A DNA stretch of 64,000 nt from Pohlia nutans. Its lineage: Eukaryota > Streptophyta > Bryopsida > Bryales > Mniaceae. Under the pieces are notes generated by a model. The model saw only the letters and a program-made list of their open reading frames with translations. It ran no database searches and was not told where the DNA came from. Location of the stretch: positions 9,075,501 to 9,139,500 of the forward strand of contig CM040094.1 in NCBI GenBank assembly GCA_022496805.1, in the 5' to 3' direction. A program made the position numbers and the translations under genes. Position 1 is the stretch's first letter. Each line of letters begins with the position of its first letter. Below are positions 11,301 through 24,700 of this stretch, piece after piece.

Positions 11301-12786
11301 ACCACTTGCACCCCCAAAAGCTTCTTGCCACGAGTCCAATAGGACAAGGGTTTTGTCCCTCACCCGCATGTCTGCCTGGTAAAGCACCATGCAAACCCCA
11401 TCAGTCATTATCACTGTAAACATCAAAGACTCAACCCCTAAAAAAAGCAAGGAATCATGGCTCTAAAATGACCATACAATATAATTCATATGCAGCCAAA
11501 TTTTATAAATCACCAGAATCAGTGAAGAACGTTGCATATGTTGGTCCAAAAGTAAATAAAACCAGACAAAAGATGACCTACTAAATGGTCATTAGGGTTA
11601 AAACACCAATAAGCTTAAAATCTAGCTAAATCCAAAAATGGCCAACACATCTCAACACTTAAACCCATTCCAGAGAGATGTCATGTTAGGGTTTCGTCTG
11701 ACACTAGGTTTGAAAGAAAGACTCAAATTCCAGTATGGACTTACTTTTTTCTTCACAAGCTTCACCAATTCGTGCAGTACGTCTTTCTCAGCCACTTGCT
11801 GATGCACATGATCTCCGCAATTCTTGATCAAGGTTTCTAGGACCTACACAGGAAAGTATATTAAGTCATATTTTTCAAATACAAATTAAAACTAAAAAGA
11901 ATGTGCATAATTGACATGTTATTACCGTAAGTGCCAAAATCTGAACTTGCGCGTTCCTGTTCGTCAGCCGCTTCTTGACAGCCTTCACGATCTCTTTAGC
12001 TTGTCTGAAACACCACCAACGTTTTTTGAGCTAAAACTCATAAAAACCAATTCAAACACACAACAAAAAAATTCTCTCAAACATGCAAAAGGATTCATTC
12101 TTTCTCCGTCATAACCTATCAATTCACACTCATCACAGCATTTACAGTTAGCATGCAAGCTTCGTCTTATTGCTGTACTTACTTACCCTAGCTTTTGAAA
12201 ACATTCAACAACACCACCACCGTTTTATGAGCTAAAATTCATAAAACAGCTTGACCAATTCAAACACACAACAAAAAATCCTCTCAAACATGCAAAAGGA
12301 TTCATTCTTTCTCCTTCAAAACGCCGTCATAACGTATCAATTCACACTCATCACAGCATTTGAATAGTAATTTACAGTTAGCATGTAAGCTTTGCCCTAT
12401 TGGTGTACTAATTTACCCTAGCTTAAAAACATTCAAAAACCACAGTACACCACCACCGTTTTATGAGCTAAAATTCATAAAACAGCTTGACCAATTCAAA
12501 AAATTCTCTCAAACATGCAAAAGGATTCTTCCTCCTTAAAAATTCCGTCAGTCATAACCTATCAATTCACACCACTGACCTATTGGTGTACGTACTTACC
12601 CTAGCTTGCTTATAAAACAGAATTCCGTGATAATCGAGGTTAGCAAAAACCCTATAATCCCAAAACCCCAAGAAAGACTCACGTGGGGTCGTTGTTGATG
12701 GCGTCGCAGAGGTCCAGATTAAGCGCCCAGTCGGGCCCGATGAGCATATCGCTCGTGGCCTTCTCCACAACCGACGTCGCCGACAT
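8303..12786 (-). CDS. TOL: TOM1-like protein (VHS-GAT ubiquitin-sorting adaptor)
   Basis: TOM1-like (TOL) proteins bind ubiquitinated plasma-membrane cargo and feed it to ESCRT sorting for vacuolar degradation, acting like ESCRT-0 in plants. Exons on the minus strand: 12786-12683, 12004-11926, 11843-11745, 11375-11262, 11116-10947, 10750-10669, 10148-10063, 9671-9537, 9359-8303. All phases agree and give 641 residues with start and stop. The VHS domain covers about 1-132 (exons 1-4; [33 protein letters not shown]). The GAT helices lie at about 190-280 (exons 6-8; [23 protein letters not shown]). The long last exon is Pro/Gln/Ala-rich, with a DLLALPAPE segment, an NPF tripeptide ([10 protein letters not shown]) that could bind EH domains, and a conserved-looking tail LFNDLVDL. 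The exon 7 acceptor could lie three bases further upstream. Confidence 0.93.
12009..12607. repeat. Three-copy tandem repeat in TOL intron 1
   Basis: Units beginning near 12009, 12212 and 12447 (about 160-235 bp each) share CACCACCAACG or CACCACCACCG, GAGCTAAAA, ACATGCAAAAGGATTC and CTATCAATTCACAC or its near match. The copies differ by small indels. They fill most of intron 1 directly after exon 1. Confidence 0.85.
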
Positions 12787-13364
12787 CGTGCCACCTTCGG
12801 GCGAACCTAGCGCTCTCTAAAAACTCTCTTTCTCTCGAAAGATTTTTCGTCTTCTTCTTCTTCTGCTACAACAAAACCCTGCAACCAAGACGAGCTCAAA
12901 TCCCAAAGCAACGATCCCGTTCGTTCGTCTCGCCTTCCTTGTTCGATTCTCTGGTTCAAAACCGACATGCAGGGAAAAAAATGGGCTACAAACAAAGGTG
13001 GTTCGGATTCTTCAATGCGAGGAAGAGGAGGAGGGGGTGGGGAGAATTGGGGTTGAAAGGCGAGCAAGGGCGAGAGCTGGGGTTGCGGGTATTTGAATAG
13101 TGTGGGCGGTGGTGGGGTGTAGGGGAATTAGTGTGGGTGGGTTGTCTTTCCCGGCCTTGACTGCTTCGTTGCGCTTTCGGAGCCGGTTGCTTGACCGTGG
13201 AAACGGGGTTCAGGTTTTCGTGGAGGGTTCCGGGTGGGCAGCCATTCAGCCACGTGGCCGGTGGTGAGTGGGGCTGGGGGAACCAATTGCCTGAGAACCA
13301 AAAGCCAAAATTCCTTACATTAGAGTTTCCCGTATACTGGATGCCACTTCCAACCTCAGTTTAA
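12787..13364. promoter_or_regulatory. TOL upstream region
   Basis: The stretch is upstream of the minus-strand TOL start. It is richer in G (plus strand) than the surrounding spacer, with short GGGTGGG-like runs from 13020 to 13290. No TATA box could be assigned and no ORF here looks real. It ends where a piggyBac-like element begins. Confidence 0.4.
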
Positions 13365-13910
13365 CCCTTTAACGTCACAGTTCATCACTGTTCTCAAAGA
13401 TTGGTTATAAAATGTTTGATGAAAACCAAAAATGGGGTCGATGTACAAAGCAAAGTTGTGAATGTTAATGTGAAGATTACATCTGTACACTTGGATTATC
13501 ATTTTTTTTTAATGTTTTTAAATTAATTTTGCAAGGATTTCTCTTGAAATTCAATTAAAAATCATGAATTAACGGAATTTTTATAAAAAAGATTGTAATG
13601 AAATTGGAATAACATGCACTACGGGATGGTATGGTTTTCAGTATTTGCTAATTATTTTGAAGAATCATCTTCAAGGTCGCACTTTTTGAACTAAGAATGA
13701 AACTTGACATAAACCACTTCTGTTGTTTCTCCAAAAATCACAATAAACTATTTTGAAGATCCAAATCGTATAAAGAATAGACAACTTACACCAAGACTTA
13801 CAGAAGAACCATGAGAATTTTTGGTGGATGAAAACTGTCCAATTTGAATGGAATTCGAATAGTTTGAATTTATTCGTCGTCCACTATGTAGTCGCATGCG
13901 CCTCAAAGGG
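13365..13910 (+). mobile_element. PiggyBac-like MITE, family B
   Basis: TTAA (13361-13364, 13911-13914) flanks a 546-bp element beginning CCCTTTAACG and ending CCTCAAAGGG. Relatives with the same interior (ATAAAATGTTTGATGAAAA; AAGAATGAAAC) are at 27585, 33074 and, inverted, 46668. No transposase is encoded. Confidence 0.85.
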
Positions 13911-13914
13911 TTAA

Positions 13915-14652
13915 TGGGAATTTTGGGATACGTAAATTGAGTGAGGTTCATTGATTAACAAAAATAGAACATGAGCCGGATGAGCCAATAGTGGAGATAG
14001 AGGCATTGATTTGGATTTGGGAGAAGCAAAAAGTTTTTGGGCACCTTTTTTGGAGCCTTGAAACCTCACACTTTTAGTTTTTAATAAGCAACTGACACGT
14101 TTACTTTTATTGGGTTCTCAACCATAGTTTTCACAAACTTTAGTTCAATCACCCCTCTTTTACGGAATTTGCGAATAACTCTATTTATTTTTTTATATTC
14201 ACTTCAACAATTAGGGTGAGTGGGCTATAAACCAACACTTTAAGCAATGTGCAATAATTTGAGGTGCAACTGGATAGTTTGAATGGATTAGCAAATTGAT
14301 TCCAAATCTATCTCAAGTTGGGTCATATTTTTTGGAGTTACGTTGAATAAGTTATGAATTTTCAAAGCCCAAGGTCTAGCCATGCTTTTAATATTATTTC
14401 TTTTTTGGAATAACTTATCCATAACTTATTTCAATTTATGGTGACAAAATTCAATTAAAAACCACAATTTCACACATTGGGTCCAAAACCTATGAAACAA
14501 CTTTAGCCCACCCCTACTCTTTGAAAGCTTTTCGACAATGCCTACAATGACATCAAAAACTCTCATAAAGCCCCTTAGAATGGCGAGTTCCTAAAAACAA
14601 ATTTGCGAACTTGGTTGTCTACCGGTAATTAAAATGGAGCATGTGGTATGGT
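13915..14652. other. Spacer without recognisable feature
   Basis: AT-rich sequence between two piggyBac-like elements. I found no conserved coding segment, tandem repeat or clear inverted ends. Confidence 0.5.
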
Positions 14653-14656
14653 TTAA

Positions 14657-15593
14657 CCCCTAAAGGCCCTTAAAAGCCAAAATGGCTTTTTGCTGTTTCG
14701 GGCAGCTTAGATGGAAGGTCTAAATTAAGAATTTTAGACTATAATTTGGCGTGGGCGTGGTCATACATACAAGGTGTGTGGGGTAAAAATTACAAAGTCA
14801 AATTCGGATTTTATAATTTTTTTATTGAAATTTTTGGTTTCAAGCCCAACTGGGGCAGAAAAAAACTTTTTATTATAATCATTTTTTCAATTTTTTTTTG
14901 GAGACATGCTCTTCACCACATTTAGGCTCAGAATTTGAAGTGACCCATGTTGATTATATTCTTGGCTTGACAAGGGCAGCCTCCAAAATAAAGAACAGCA
15001 ACCTCCAAGGTTTTTTGTAATTTCACATCCATTTCTTTCGAAATTTTTCAAAATTTGAGATTTTGAAATTTTTAAAAAATAATTTTGCCTAAAATTTATA
15101 AAATCATAGAGGTACCTAATCACCGTTCATTTTTTCCAAAAATCAAATACAATTAATGTGATGCATGTTTCACCAAATTGCCATTTTTATACCTACTTCC
15201 GGAAATTAATTTGGATGAAGGTTTGAAACGCGTAATGAGTCTCTAAAATTTTGCATGAGCGTACCCAACTTAGTTATCTTCATGGAAAAAAATATGAGCA
15301 AAATGTTTGGAGTAACAATCTTCAAGTCCCCCTTTGCACTATGGAGACAATGCCTCCCAAGCAATGCCCCGAAAAACTTTTGCACAAACTTTGGATGTTA
15401 TGATCTTGCAAATGATAAACATCCAACGGTCAATTTTTGAAACAGTAGTTATGAATAGGCTTAGGTACAAGATCTTACGGTTGGAATTCTAAAAGAAGTA
15501 AAAAAACTTGGTTCACATCCCCGGGAGTACATAGAGGTAGAAAATCGCAGTTTTGAGGTTTCAAGCTCCCAAAAACACAAGGAAATTTAGGGG
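14657..15593 (+). mobile_element. PiggyBac-like element, family C (copy 1)
   Basis: TTAA (14653-14656, 15594-15597) flanks 937 bp running from CCCCTAAAGGCCC to AATTTAGGGG. The copy at 28862-29798 has exactly the same length and near-identical sequence in the opposite orientation. The 61- to 78-residue ORFs inside show no transposase motif. Confidence 0.9.
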
Positions 15594-15597
15594 TTAA

Positions 15598-16469
15598 ATA
15601 TGCATTTGATGTGGTTTGCAAGCAGATAAAATGAAATCAATGGAAATATTCCAAAAGATTCCAAAATATTTTGAAATATTTTGAAAAAAGTCCAAAATAT
15701 TTCATTTTACTATATTAAATTGTTTTTGGAATTTTCCCTATTTGTTATATTATGTCATTAATTTAAATACTTAACAACATTCAAAACTTTCTTGTTGAAA
15801 ACTATGACACCTATAGTGCAAAAACTTTCCAAAGTGATTTCGCAACTATTGGACCTCCAATATGAAAGTTATGGATTTTTAATCGAATTTTGTCAACATA
15901 AATTAAACTAAATTAGGAAAAATAAGAAGTAAAAGCACAAGCACATGGAATGCACAAGAACATGATGAGCACATGGAACACGAGGAACACGTGAATAAAG
16001 GGAACAAAAGGGACATTATATAAAACATATGAAACATCCACGGCAACAACACATGGCTACACTAGTATAATACTAAGACCTATCTTCATTGACATAAGAA
16101 AAAAAACCATCACAACGTTTAAAAAAAACATATAAAATATACTAAAATATATAAGATGCTAGTTAGATGACTTTTGGAGATTCTTTGATGGAATCAAAAT
16201 AATCATATTTTAAGTTGAGCAACCATAATAAAAATTTACTTTTAAATTCAAAAGACTAAAAACATAAGTTTGTTTTTTTGTACACAGACATCTGTTTTAA
16301 TTACGTGTGGTGCTATATTCAAAAAAACATTATCAAATTTACAAATATATCTAAACAAAACGGAGAACAAAATCCAAGATAATAATCCATGATCAACATG
16401 ATCAAAATTCACAAATTAAGCTGCCAATGTTGTTTGTAATGCTACGAAGCACTTTTCAATCACACATGC
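15598..16469. other. AT-rich spacer
   Basis: No coding or RNA gene signal. It contains an A/G-rich patch with repeated GAACA and CACATGGAA words (15940-16020) and AT-rich low-complexity sequence. Confidence 0.5.
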
Positions 16470-16473
16470 TTAA

Positions 16474-17053
16474 CCCCTTAACGTACCAGGGTGTCCCTGG
16501 AATTGACAATTTGAGAAAAAGCATTATAAATTACTATTTAGAAGAATATTCTGGAATTGATGTACAAATGAAAGTTCTAGATTTTGAATTTTAGATTCCA
16601 TCCGTACGGTTCCATTCACTAATACAATCACCAATATTTAATTATAAATTTTGAAAGTTAAAATTAAAAATTCCTTGTAAATTCGATTACAAACTAAATT
16701 TCAATATTTTTTGAGTAAAATTTGTTGGAATGAGTTTGAAATGAGATACTCTTAAACGTGGTGATACTTTGAAATTTTTGTGTTTCTTAAATTTATGACC
16801 TCATTTTTCACGATTCCACTTTGAACTAGAGTCAATGCAATTTTGGCTCGGTCAACGACTTGACATACTTCTACATTTGTAATTTTAGAAAAATATGTAC
16901 TCTAGTATGACTAAATCTAGCCATTAGATAGGACAACAACTTGGTGAAGAATCTCCAAAAAATTGGATGAGTATCATCCAAGCGTTGATGAGAACGTGAG
17001 AAGGCTTTGAAATCATTCGTCGTCCAGTTTCTGGACGCTGTGACGTTTAGGGG
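16474..17053 (+). mobile_element. PiggyBac-like MITE, family D
   Basis: TTAA (16470-16473, 17054-17057) flanks CCCCTTAACGTACC and GTGACGTTTAGGGG. At 580 bp it has no coding capacity. It is the only copy of this subfamily seen here. A second, decayed element may abut it on the right (TTAATTCCTAAACG at 17054 to TTTAGGGATAA near 17629). Confidence 0.78.
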
Positions 17054-17673
17054 TTAATTCCTAAACGTTCAACCGTTTGGGAAGTGAACGATGTACATAA
17101 TCAAACATAGTTCTTTCATCTATCATTGACTTTTTGCAGCGTGGATTTTTTACTATACATTTTATAGGAAATTAGCTTCTTGCAAGTTTGATCCGATTAG
17201 AAAGGGGATGACTTGCAAAATTTTCATGCCTCGTTTCATTTAGTAGTGTTTCACCCAAAACTTCAAAGATTTTAGTATTAAAGTGCTATTTAAAAAGTCA
17301 ACTCATAAAGTTAAGCAACTGAAAAATGTCCAAAAATTACTACACTTAGAGTTTTACATTTCAACCAATCGCAAAAAACTACATGTACAAATTGTGAATA
17401 TCTTATTCGTAATCAAATTACAAAAACAATTTTGAATTTTGAGTTTCAAATTCCATACAAAATATTGGTGATAGCAATCGCAGATCGAATTGTATGGATA
17501 GAATCTAAAGTTCATTATGTACAACTTTTATTCAAACATCAAAGTTCAAATATCCCTTTGAATTGCATTTTATGATGCAACTTTGCAAAATTGCCGAATT
17601 TGGAATGGGGTGAGTATGTTTAGGGATAAATCGCGGAAGGTGAATGACTATAATTTCATGATATTATTTGAGT

Positions 17674-17782
17674 TAACCAAAAAGAAGCCCATCTAACCTC
17701 CCTTTTTGCTCTACTTCTAACCTCTTTTTTGAGCTATACTTGGGTTGAATAGTATCGTGTCATAGCTTGTCCCCTTGTGGGC
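17674..17782 (+). repeat. Dispersed repeat, also inverted at 27427-27550
   Basis: Blocks around ACCTCCCTTTTT, TTCTAACCTC, GTCGTGTCATA-like sequence and TGTCCCCTTGTGG appear here and, reverse-complemented, near 27427-27550. No terminal motif was recognised, so the element type is unknown. Confidence 0.55.
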
Positions 17783-18516
17783 CATGGGCTTGGAGGTTTG
17801 GTAAAAGGTGTGGGAGTCATTTCGAGGTGTGAAGAATAATGACAATGGCTTTTATCATGAACTAGTTTTTGGTCTATTTATATTTCAATATGAGTTCAAG
17901 AGAAGTTCAAGAGGAATTTGCTGAAACTTTCTTCTTTGAGCTGACTTTTCGGTTAACTCTATTTTGAGACAAAATTTAAGTCGATATCATGGTCTTTTCG
18001 TGGGTCATTTGGCAAAATCACAAGTGGGACGTGGCCCTAAAATTGCAAGGTCAACCAATCAATCACCATGCAGTAAGTTACTATACCTGGACCGGTAACA
18101 ACAGCACTTGATTCCCGGTAACTGACACAGTGCTGTACAAGAACTGGATGAAAGTACCATGCATACATCCCAAATGTTCATCCAAATGGTACCTACCCGG
18201 AAACACTCATCCAGCTTCCTCCGTCACTTCCCTGCCGACTTGACGGACCCGACAGACTGAACCTGACGAGACCCACCCACCGGGTATACATCAAGCATCT
18301 TCAACGAACCGACCAGTACGCATGTGGGCGACCCGGATATCTACCGGGTATACACCGGGTATTGAAGTCGTCGTTCCCAATCTGAATCCCCTTGGACGGA
18401 GCGCTGTGCTCGCTTTGCAATTGCAGACGGAGGCCCCGCCGAGGTTGAAGCTGTGGCACTGGATGGAGCAGCAGACCCGGGCGGCCATGGTCGGTAAAGC
18501 ACCGCAATGAAAAGCT
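17783..18516. other. FTSH11 upstream spacer
   Basis: The left half is featureless. From about 18070 the sequence is GC-richer, with repeated ACCGGTAAC and ACCGGGTATACA words, suggesting the distal promoter of FTSH11. The overlapping 60- to 96-residue ORFs on both strands here resemble no family I recognise. Confidence 0.45.
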
Positions 18517-18524
18517 TATAAAAA
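18517..18524 (+). promoter_or_regulatory. Possible TATA box of FTSH11
   Basis: TATAAAAA stands about 250 bases before the FTSH11 start codon, in a GC-richer setting. The transcription start is not visible, so this is a position-based inference. Confidence 0.35.
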
Positions 18525-18771
18525 TACTCTAAGATATTCCTGCTCTTATCGTGTTGGCAACTGGATCGTTGAGGAACCTCGCAACAAAGTTTAAGCTTCT
18601 TACTGTTCTGTTGACCTAGCGTCTTGAGCACATCGTCGTCACCCTTCCCTCCCTCGAAGAAGGAGAGCCTGCTGCTTTTCTCTCAAGGGGAGGGGGGTTG
18701 CTCTTTCCAATTCGTCGACTGGAGCATGATTAGTGATTAGGTTTTGGTAGGGCGAGCAGTAGCCAGGGGCA

Positions 18772-21700
18772 ATGTGCTCTCTTCAGTGTTCAGCGCCGCA
18801 CCTGCTCAGTGGCAGGTGTAACCAGGTTCATGTCGATTTTTACCGGGTGAAATTTGCGTTTCTTTGCGGTGGGAGGGGCAGTTTCAAGGTTTCAGGGTTT
18901 GGTGGTTTGAGGTCTTCTTCTAGGGTTTTGCCCTTGCGGAGGAAGAGAATTATTCGTGGTGCGAGTGAGGACTTCGTTAATAATAACAACTCCTCGGCGG
19001 ATGACGCGTCGGGGAATGGAGTGGCGGAGTCGTCCAGGAAGTTTAGCAATTTGACGGAGTATGGACAGATTGCGAGCCCTGTGGAAGTGGCAAGCGTTCC
19101 GAGCCAGAATGGCGGGGCTCAAGCGCAAGAGCCAGAGGTGCGTAGCATGCCCGCTCCCTGGGACGTTGGCGCCCTGCTCGCAATGGTGTGGGACAGGCTC
19201 ATGCGGAACTCCTTGGTCGCTTTCATCACCAGCTGGCCGGCCTGGCAGAAGCGCAGGAAGCTGGAGCGTTTGTTGACCGAAGCCGACGCGAATCCTCAGG
19301 ATGCTGATAAACAAGCTGCTCTCCTCGCCGAGCTTTTCAAACAAAGGTGCGATCACTTCAATTTTTTTCTTAAAGAATTTCTTGTACAATCGTTCTCTTA
19401 CCGTTTTAGGGCAAATTTGTGGAAACACTTCGTAGCCCTAGTTTCTTGAGCTCTTACCTTGAAATGCCCTCACAAAAAACAATAAACTTCTTTCTGAGCT
19501 TTTACCTTGAAATGAAATGTCTTCTACCTTGAAATGCCCACGCAAAATCAATGAATCTGTTTCTGATCTCTTACTTTGAAATGAAATGTCTCCTACCTTG
19601 AACTTACTTTGAAAGAAGCATTGCAAGTATCGTTAAATGTTTCTTTCTTTCTTTTGAGTCCGAGTGCCTATTCTCTGTGATTAGGTCAAGTTGCAGAGCT
19701 AAGGCACATTAAATCATGAAGAGAATGATCGTGTCGCTTTAGGGTGACCCTGGCCAATTTTTTATCCTCTCGTGTCCACTGTCTGCTGTTTTTTTGGTAC
19801 ACAAGAATTGTTCCGTTGGTTGTACGAAACCTAATTTTCTAGGTGCCTTTGAAAGAGCACAAGCTAATTAGTGTGGGTTCTTGCAGGCCGCAGGCTGTGT
19901 TGGAAAGATTTGAGAAAACAGAGTATGCAGCGGATGGGAAGGCCGTTGTTGAATACTTGCGTGCGCTTGTGGCCACCGATGCCATTGCTGAGTATATTCC
20001 AGATGACAGTAAAGGCCGGTCTTCGGGGCTTTCACGTTTGGTAAGCAACCAACCGTGTGCTGCTGAGTTTTAGTTCAAACATGTCGATGGTGTTTTTGAA
20101 CATGCCTCTGAAAAATACAATGTTGCTGATGAGAGGGACCATTGAAGATGGTGCATTGCGAAGTTTTCCAATTGCAGATAACAGCTAATCTAGTTTTATT
20201 ATGCGGCAATCTCAGTTTCAACACTAAAGAACAATTATTCTTTTTCAAATCTATCATTGTAGGATACTAGAAGTTTGATTAAATTGATATTATTTTAAAT
20301 TCTTAGAATAGTTCCATTCATAGAATATTAGATGCTGTCCCTTGTTGTCATGGCCTTTGAGACCTATGTTTGTGGTTGTGTAGCTTCAAGGCCTAATGCA
20401 GCGGGTGGAAGGCAACTCCGACAAGCTATTGGCTCCCCCAGGAACGACGGAGCAACAACCCTTACACGTTGTTATGGTATTTATCTTTGTAGTTGTGTCA
20501 TCTGTAATCGGTCCGTTTTTTTGAACAGCACTGCATCGGGAGTTAGTTCTTGTCCATTATTTCAGCACCTGTGAGGTAGGATGTGAGGGCACAGAGAAAT
20601 TTCGTCTGCCTGGGTAGCTGTTTGTGTAATTATTTGGAACTTAATGCTGATGCAGATTGAATCAAAGGCCAACAACAAGTCTATGCGCTTCGTTCAAGAG
20701 CTTATTTCGACAGTTCTCTTTATGATAATCTTCAGTGTCATGTGGTAAAATTTACAACCTCTACTTCTAGTTTTGAGCATCTTCTTCAGGAGTTTTATTT
20801 GATTAGTGTAGCTTCACTCAATGCCGCAGGCTTTATTATCCATGTTCTTATCAGGCCCTCTTTACACTAGAGGCGAGAAGCCATGGAGAAAACCTCACAA
20901 GGGCCATGGCTCATCCTTGAGAAGCCAACCTTTGAACTTGACGGCCTTTGGATATAGTGTAAAGTGAGAAGGGGCCACAAAATAAAGTGCCAATTTAAAA
21001 AAATAAAGTTCTTACATATTTCTTATAAAATAAAAAATGATTGGTTGTGAGAATTTTGGCTAAACAGCCCCCGGATTTTGCGTTAGACCCACCTCTTGAG
21101 GTGGGCTTGATGCAAAATCCGGGGGCCTTGAAAGATGTCCACTTTTCTTGCCACGAAGGACAAAAGTGTTGTCTATGTTATTTTCTCCTCCTTCCGTCCC
21201 TTGGACTGAAAATTTCGGGTGTAAACTGACATTCATCTTGGTTTTTAGGCCTCCAATTGGCTGAAATTTCTTTCTTCACAGCTTCTCACCTCTAGTGTAA
21301 AGAGGCTCTAGTGTAAAGAGGCCCTTAGTGTGGCTTCTCCCAGTTTATGCATCCACTGGTTATCGGTACCAATCATCTTTCAGACTTATTCATGATGTGT
21401 AGCTTTCTGGCAGGGTTGTAGGGGCTGCAGCTATTCGCAAATACGTGAATGGCGTGGCGGGTGTGGGGTCCGCTTCTGGCATCAGTGGTAGTAACTTATA
21501 TGCACCAAAGGAATTCAACAAAGACAATATTCCAGAGAAGGTGAAAATGATTTGGACATCACGCGGTTTTGGATATTAGTTTGGTTGAGTGGGACTTTGC
21601 ATTTGCATTTTCTGAGCGATGAAGCTGGTTGGGGGCATATATGATCTTTTGTGGTCATCACCTCTGGAAGTCGTGCATGACAATAGAAGGGGTTCATCTG

Positions 21701-24700
21701 TGAGCTGAAGTAAACGCTCGATGGTTGATATGCTTATGATTGTGTTTCTCCTGTATTGTGGCACAGAACGTCAAGACTTTCAATGATGTTAAAGGTTGTG
21801 ATGAAGCCAAGGCAGAGTTGGAGGAGATCGTGGAGTACCTGAAAAATCCTGCTAAATTTACTCGACTTGGTGGCAAGTTGCCAAAGGTGACTCATTGTTC
21901 TGATCTGTAAATCAATGCTGAAAATTTGGGTGCCTAAATTAACACCTAGCATTTAGGTGCCCAAGTACAGCAATCTAGTTTTCCACTTTCAGGAGGTTAA
22001 GAAGGCAGGTCGTATTATCTTAGCTAGACCTAGGAGCGTGCACTTGAATTTTTTAAAATTATTGATTGGTTTCTCCTCATTAATAATTGGTATTTGATTG
22101 ACAGGGTGTTCTTCTGATTGGTCCACCTGGTACTGGAAAAACTCTGCTGGCCAAGGTAATTTCCTATTTCATGATGTGGGAATGTTGGCTGTAGTGTCAA
22201 AGCTTGAAGCTGGACATGGTTTTCGAAGGTGTGGCTAAAATATATGAAACTGAATCTTTTAGTTGTAATGCATAATCACGCTGCCTTAGTCACCGGTATA
22301 TAGTCTAGAGAAGTCAAGTAAAGCGGTAACTTTCTTGTGCGTTAGAAACCAAAACGTTTTATGTCAAATCTCTACAGGTCCTGATTTGCATGCATTGTAT
22401 GGAGAAAACATAATCAGGCAAGTTAGTTCTATCAAGCTTAGACTACTCGCTTCTGTTGCTATAATACTTTTTCTATATGTAGTTGATTACAAATTCTCAC
22501 ATTTCGTTGTATTGTATCATCTTCAGGCCATCGCTGGAGAAGCCGGAGTTCCTTTCTTCTATCGTGCAGGATCCGAGTTTGAGGAAATGTAAGGTGCTCA
22601 CGTCTTATGGAACACTCCAGGTTTCATTCACTTTCAGATCATAAAAGATCAGATGAATTCTCAACTTAGGTCTTTTTTACACTTGCAAGCTGTGACGTTG
22701 TGTGGGGATTGCATTGAAAAAAAGTTTGTGCTCGTACTTCTGTCATGTGATGATCTCATATCCATCGATTCGTCGGCAGATGTGTTTGTTTCTAATTTTT
22801 TTTATAGTTTTGAGTCTCCTTTGCATTGGTATTGACAATTGGGGTGGGTCCAGGTTTGTAGGTGTTGGTGCTCGCAGAGTCCGATCCTTGTTTCACGCAG
22901 CTAAGAAAAAAGTAAGCTCCCCAAGACCTAATTTATCCCATTTTCTTACTGCTTCAGGTACTTTAGAAACTTGATTCAGTTACTACAAAGAAATTCCTGT
23001 TTCATTTGTTTCTGATTGTTGTTGCATATTGTGACAGGCTCCTTGCATTGTTTTTATTGACGAAATTGATGCTGTTGGAGGAAGCCGTAAGCAGTGGGAA
23101 GGCCACACCAAAAAAACCCTCAACCAGCTTCTGGTAGAGATGGATGGTTTCGATGCAAATGAGGTCAGTTCAATTGGAATACATTTGTTGATGCATCATG
23201 AGCCATTTTGCCTCGTCCTTAACCCATGTAATGTAAAATTTGTGCATCTACACAACACATGAAGTTTAGGTGAGAAGTTACGGTTCTTCTGCTCGTTTTG
23301 AGTTCTGGTGGATATTTTACACCGTTACGCATTGCAGGGCATCATCGTGCTGGCGGCCACAAATCTTCCCGAGACTCTTGACCCGGCTCTGACACGACCT
23401 GGTAGATTTGACCGACATGTAAGTACAGGAGTGGTTTCATCGATCTCCTTGTATGTATTGCTTGCCCATGTTCGCCTAGCAAGTTTACTATCATCTTTTG
23501 TAGTTAGGGTTCTTTAACATGATAGTAAATTTGTCCTCGTTAACTGGGCAGTCTTAACATGTTTGAATTTAGAACCACTGCATCGCTTAAATGTGCCATC
23601 ATTGGTAGCCCTTACATTGTGATGTGGACTTGATTTGGCTCAATATTGTAGGTGGTGGTTACTAATCCAGACGCCAAGGGGAGAACCGAGATTCTCAATC
23701 TATATTTGCAGGACAAGCCTCTTGCAGAGGATGTTGATGTGCAAGTACTTGCCCGGGGGACACCGGGTTTTAGCGGGGCTGGTAAGCTGTCATATACGAT
23801 ATTTCTGTTCTACTGAGAATTTTTTACTTTTAATTTTTATGTATACCGTGCATGAAATAATTTTGTATATGTTTTGTAGATGGGTATATCTGAGCCTGAT
23901 GCAGCACAGCCATAGTTATTACTGCTTTTGTGACATGAGCACTATATTCACACACCTGTACTATTAACATAGGTACTAAGATTAAAAGTACTGTTACTTG
24001 TCTGTCTTAGTTGCTGCTGAATCTTTTGTGCTGGGATTTAATCTACTTTTGTGATTTCAGATCTTGCAAATTTGGTGAACATGGCAGCGGTCAAGGCTGC
24101 CGTGGATGGCATTGACAAGATCACCACTAAACAGTTAGAATTCGCCAAAGATAAACTATTAATGGGCACTGAACGCAAGTCTATGTCTCTGACTGAAGAG
24201 TCACGCAAGGTAAATCAAAGGCTGTTTCTTTCAGGCTTTTGTTGTCTGCATTGTGGAAATGCTATTTTGATTGCGATATGCTAGTAAAGTTGGTTGGCTT
24301 TTCAGTTTAGAGTTGTGCAAAAACTTTTATGCACGTTGGTTATGTGTTAGTAAGCCTGGAAGTGTATGGATGTCAATCTTCAAGTGGCTCAAAGTCATGG
24401 GACTCATCTTTAATGTTTCTATTGATGCAGTTGACAGCATATCATGAATCTGGACATGCTGTGGTAGCCTTCAACACCCAAGGTGCAAACCCCATACATA
24501 AGGCCACCATCACTCCACGGGGCATGTCACTGGGTATGGTGACTCAGCTTCCTGACAAGGATGAAACTTCAGTCAGCAAGAGGCAGATGCTTGCTCGGTT
24601 AGATGTTTGCATGGGTGGTCGAGTTGCGGAGGAGATGGTCTTTGGACCGGACCAAGTCACAAGTGGAGCTCGGAGTGATCTGCAGCAAGCTACCGCCCTT

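Noticed and set aside
17054..17630. Sixteenth piggyBac-like element abutting 16474-17053
   Set aside because: The proposed ends (TTCCTAAACG and TTTAGGGA with TAAA) deviate too much to be counted without related copies.
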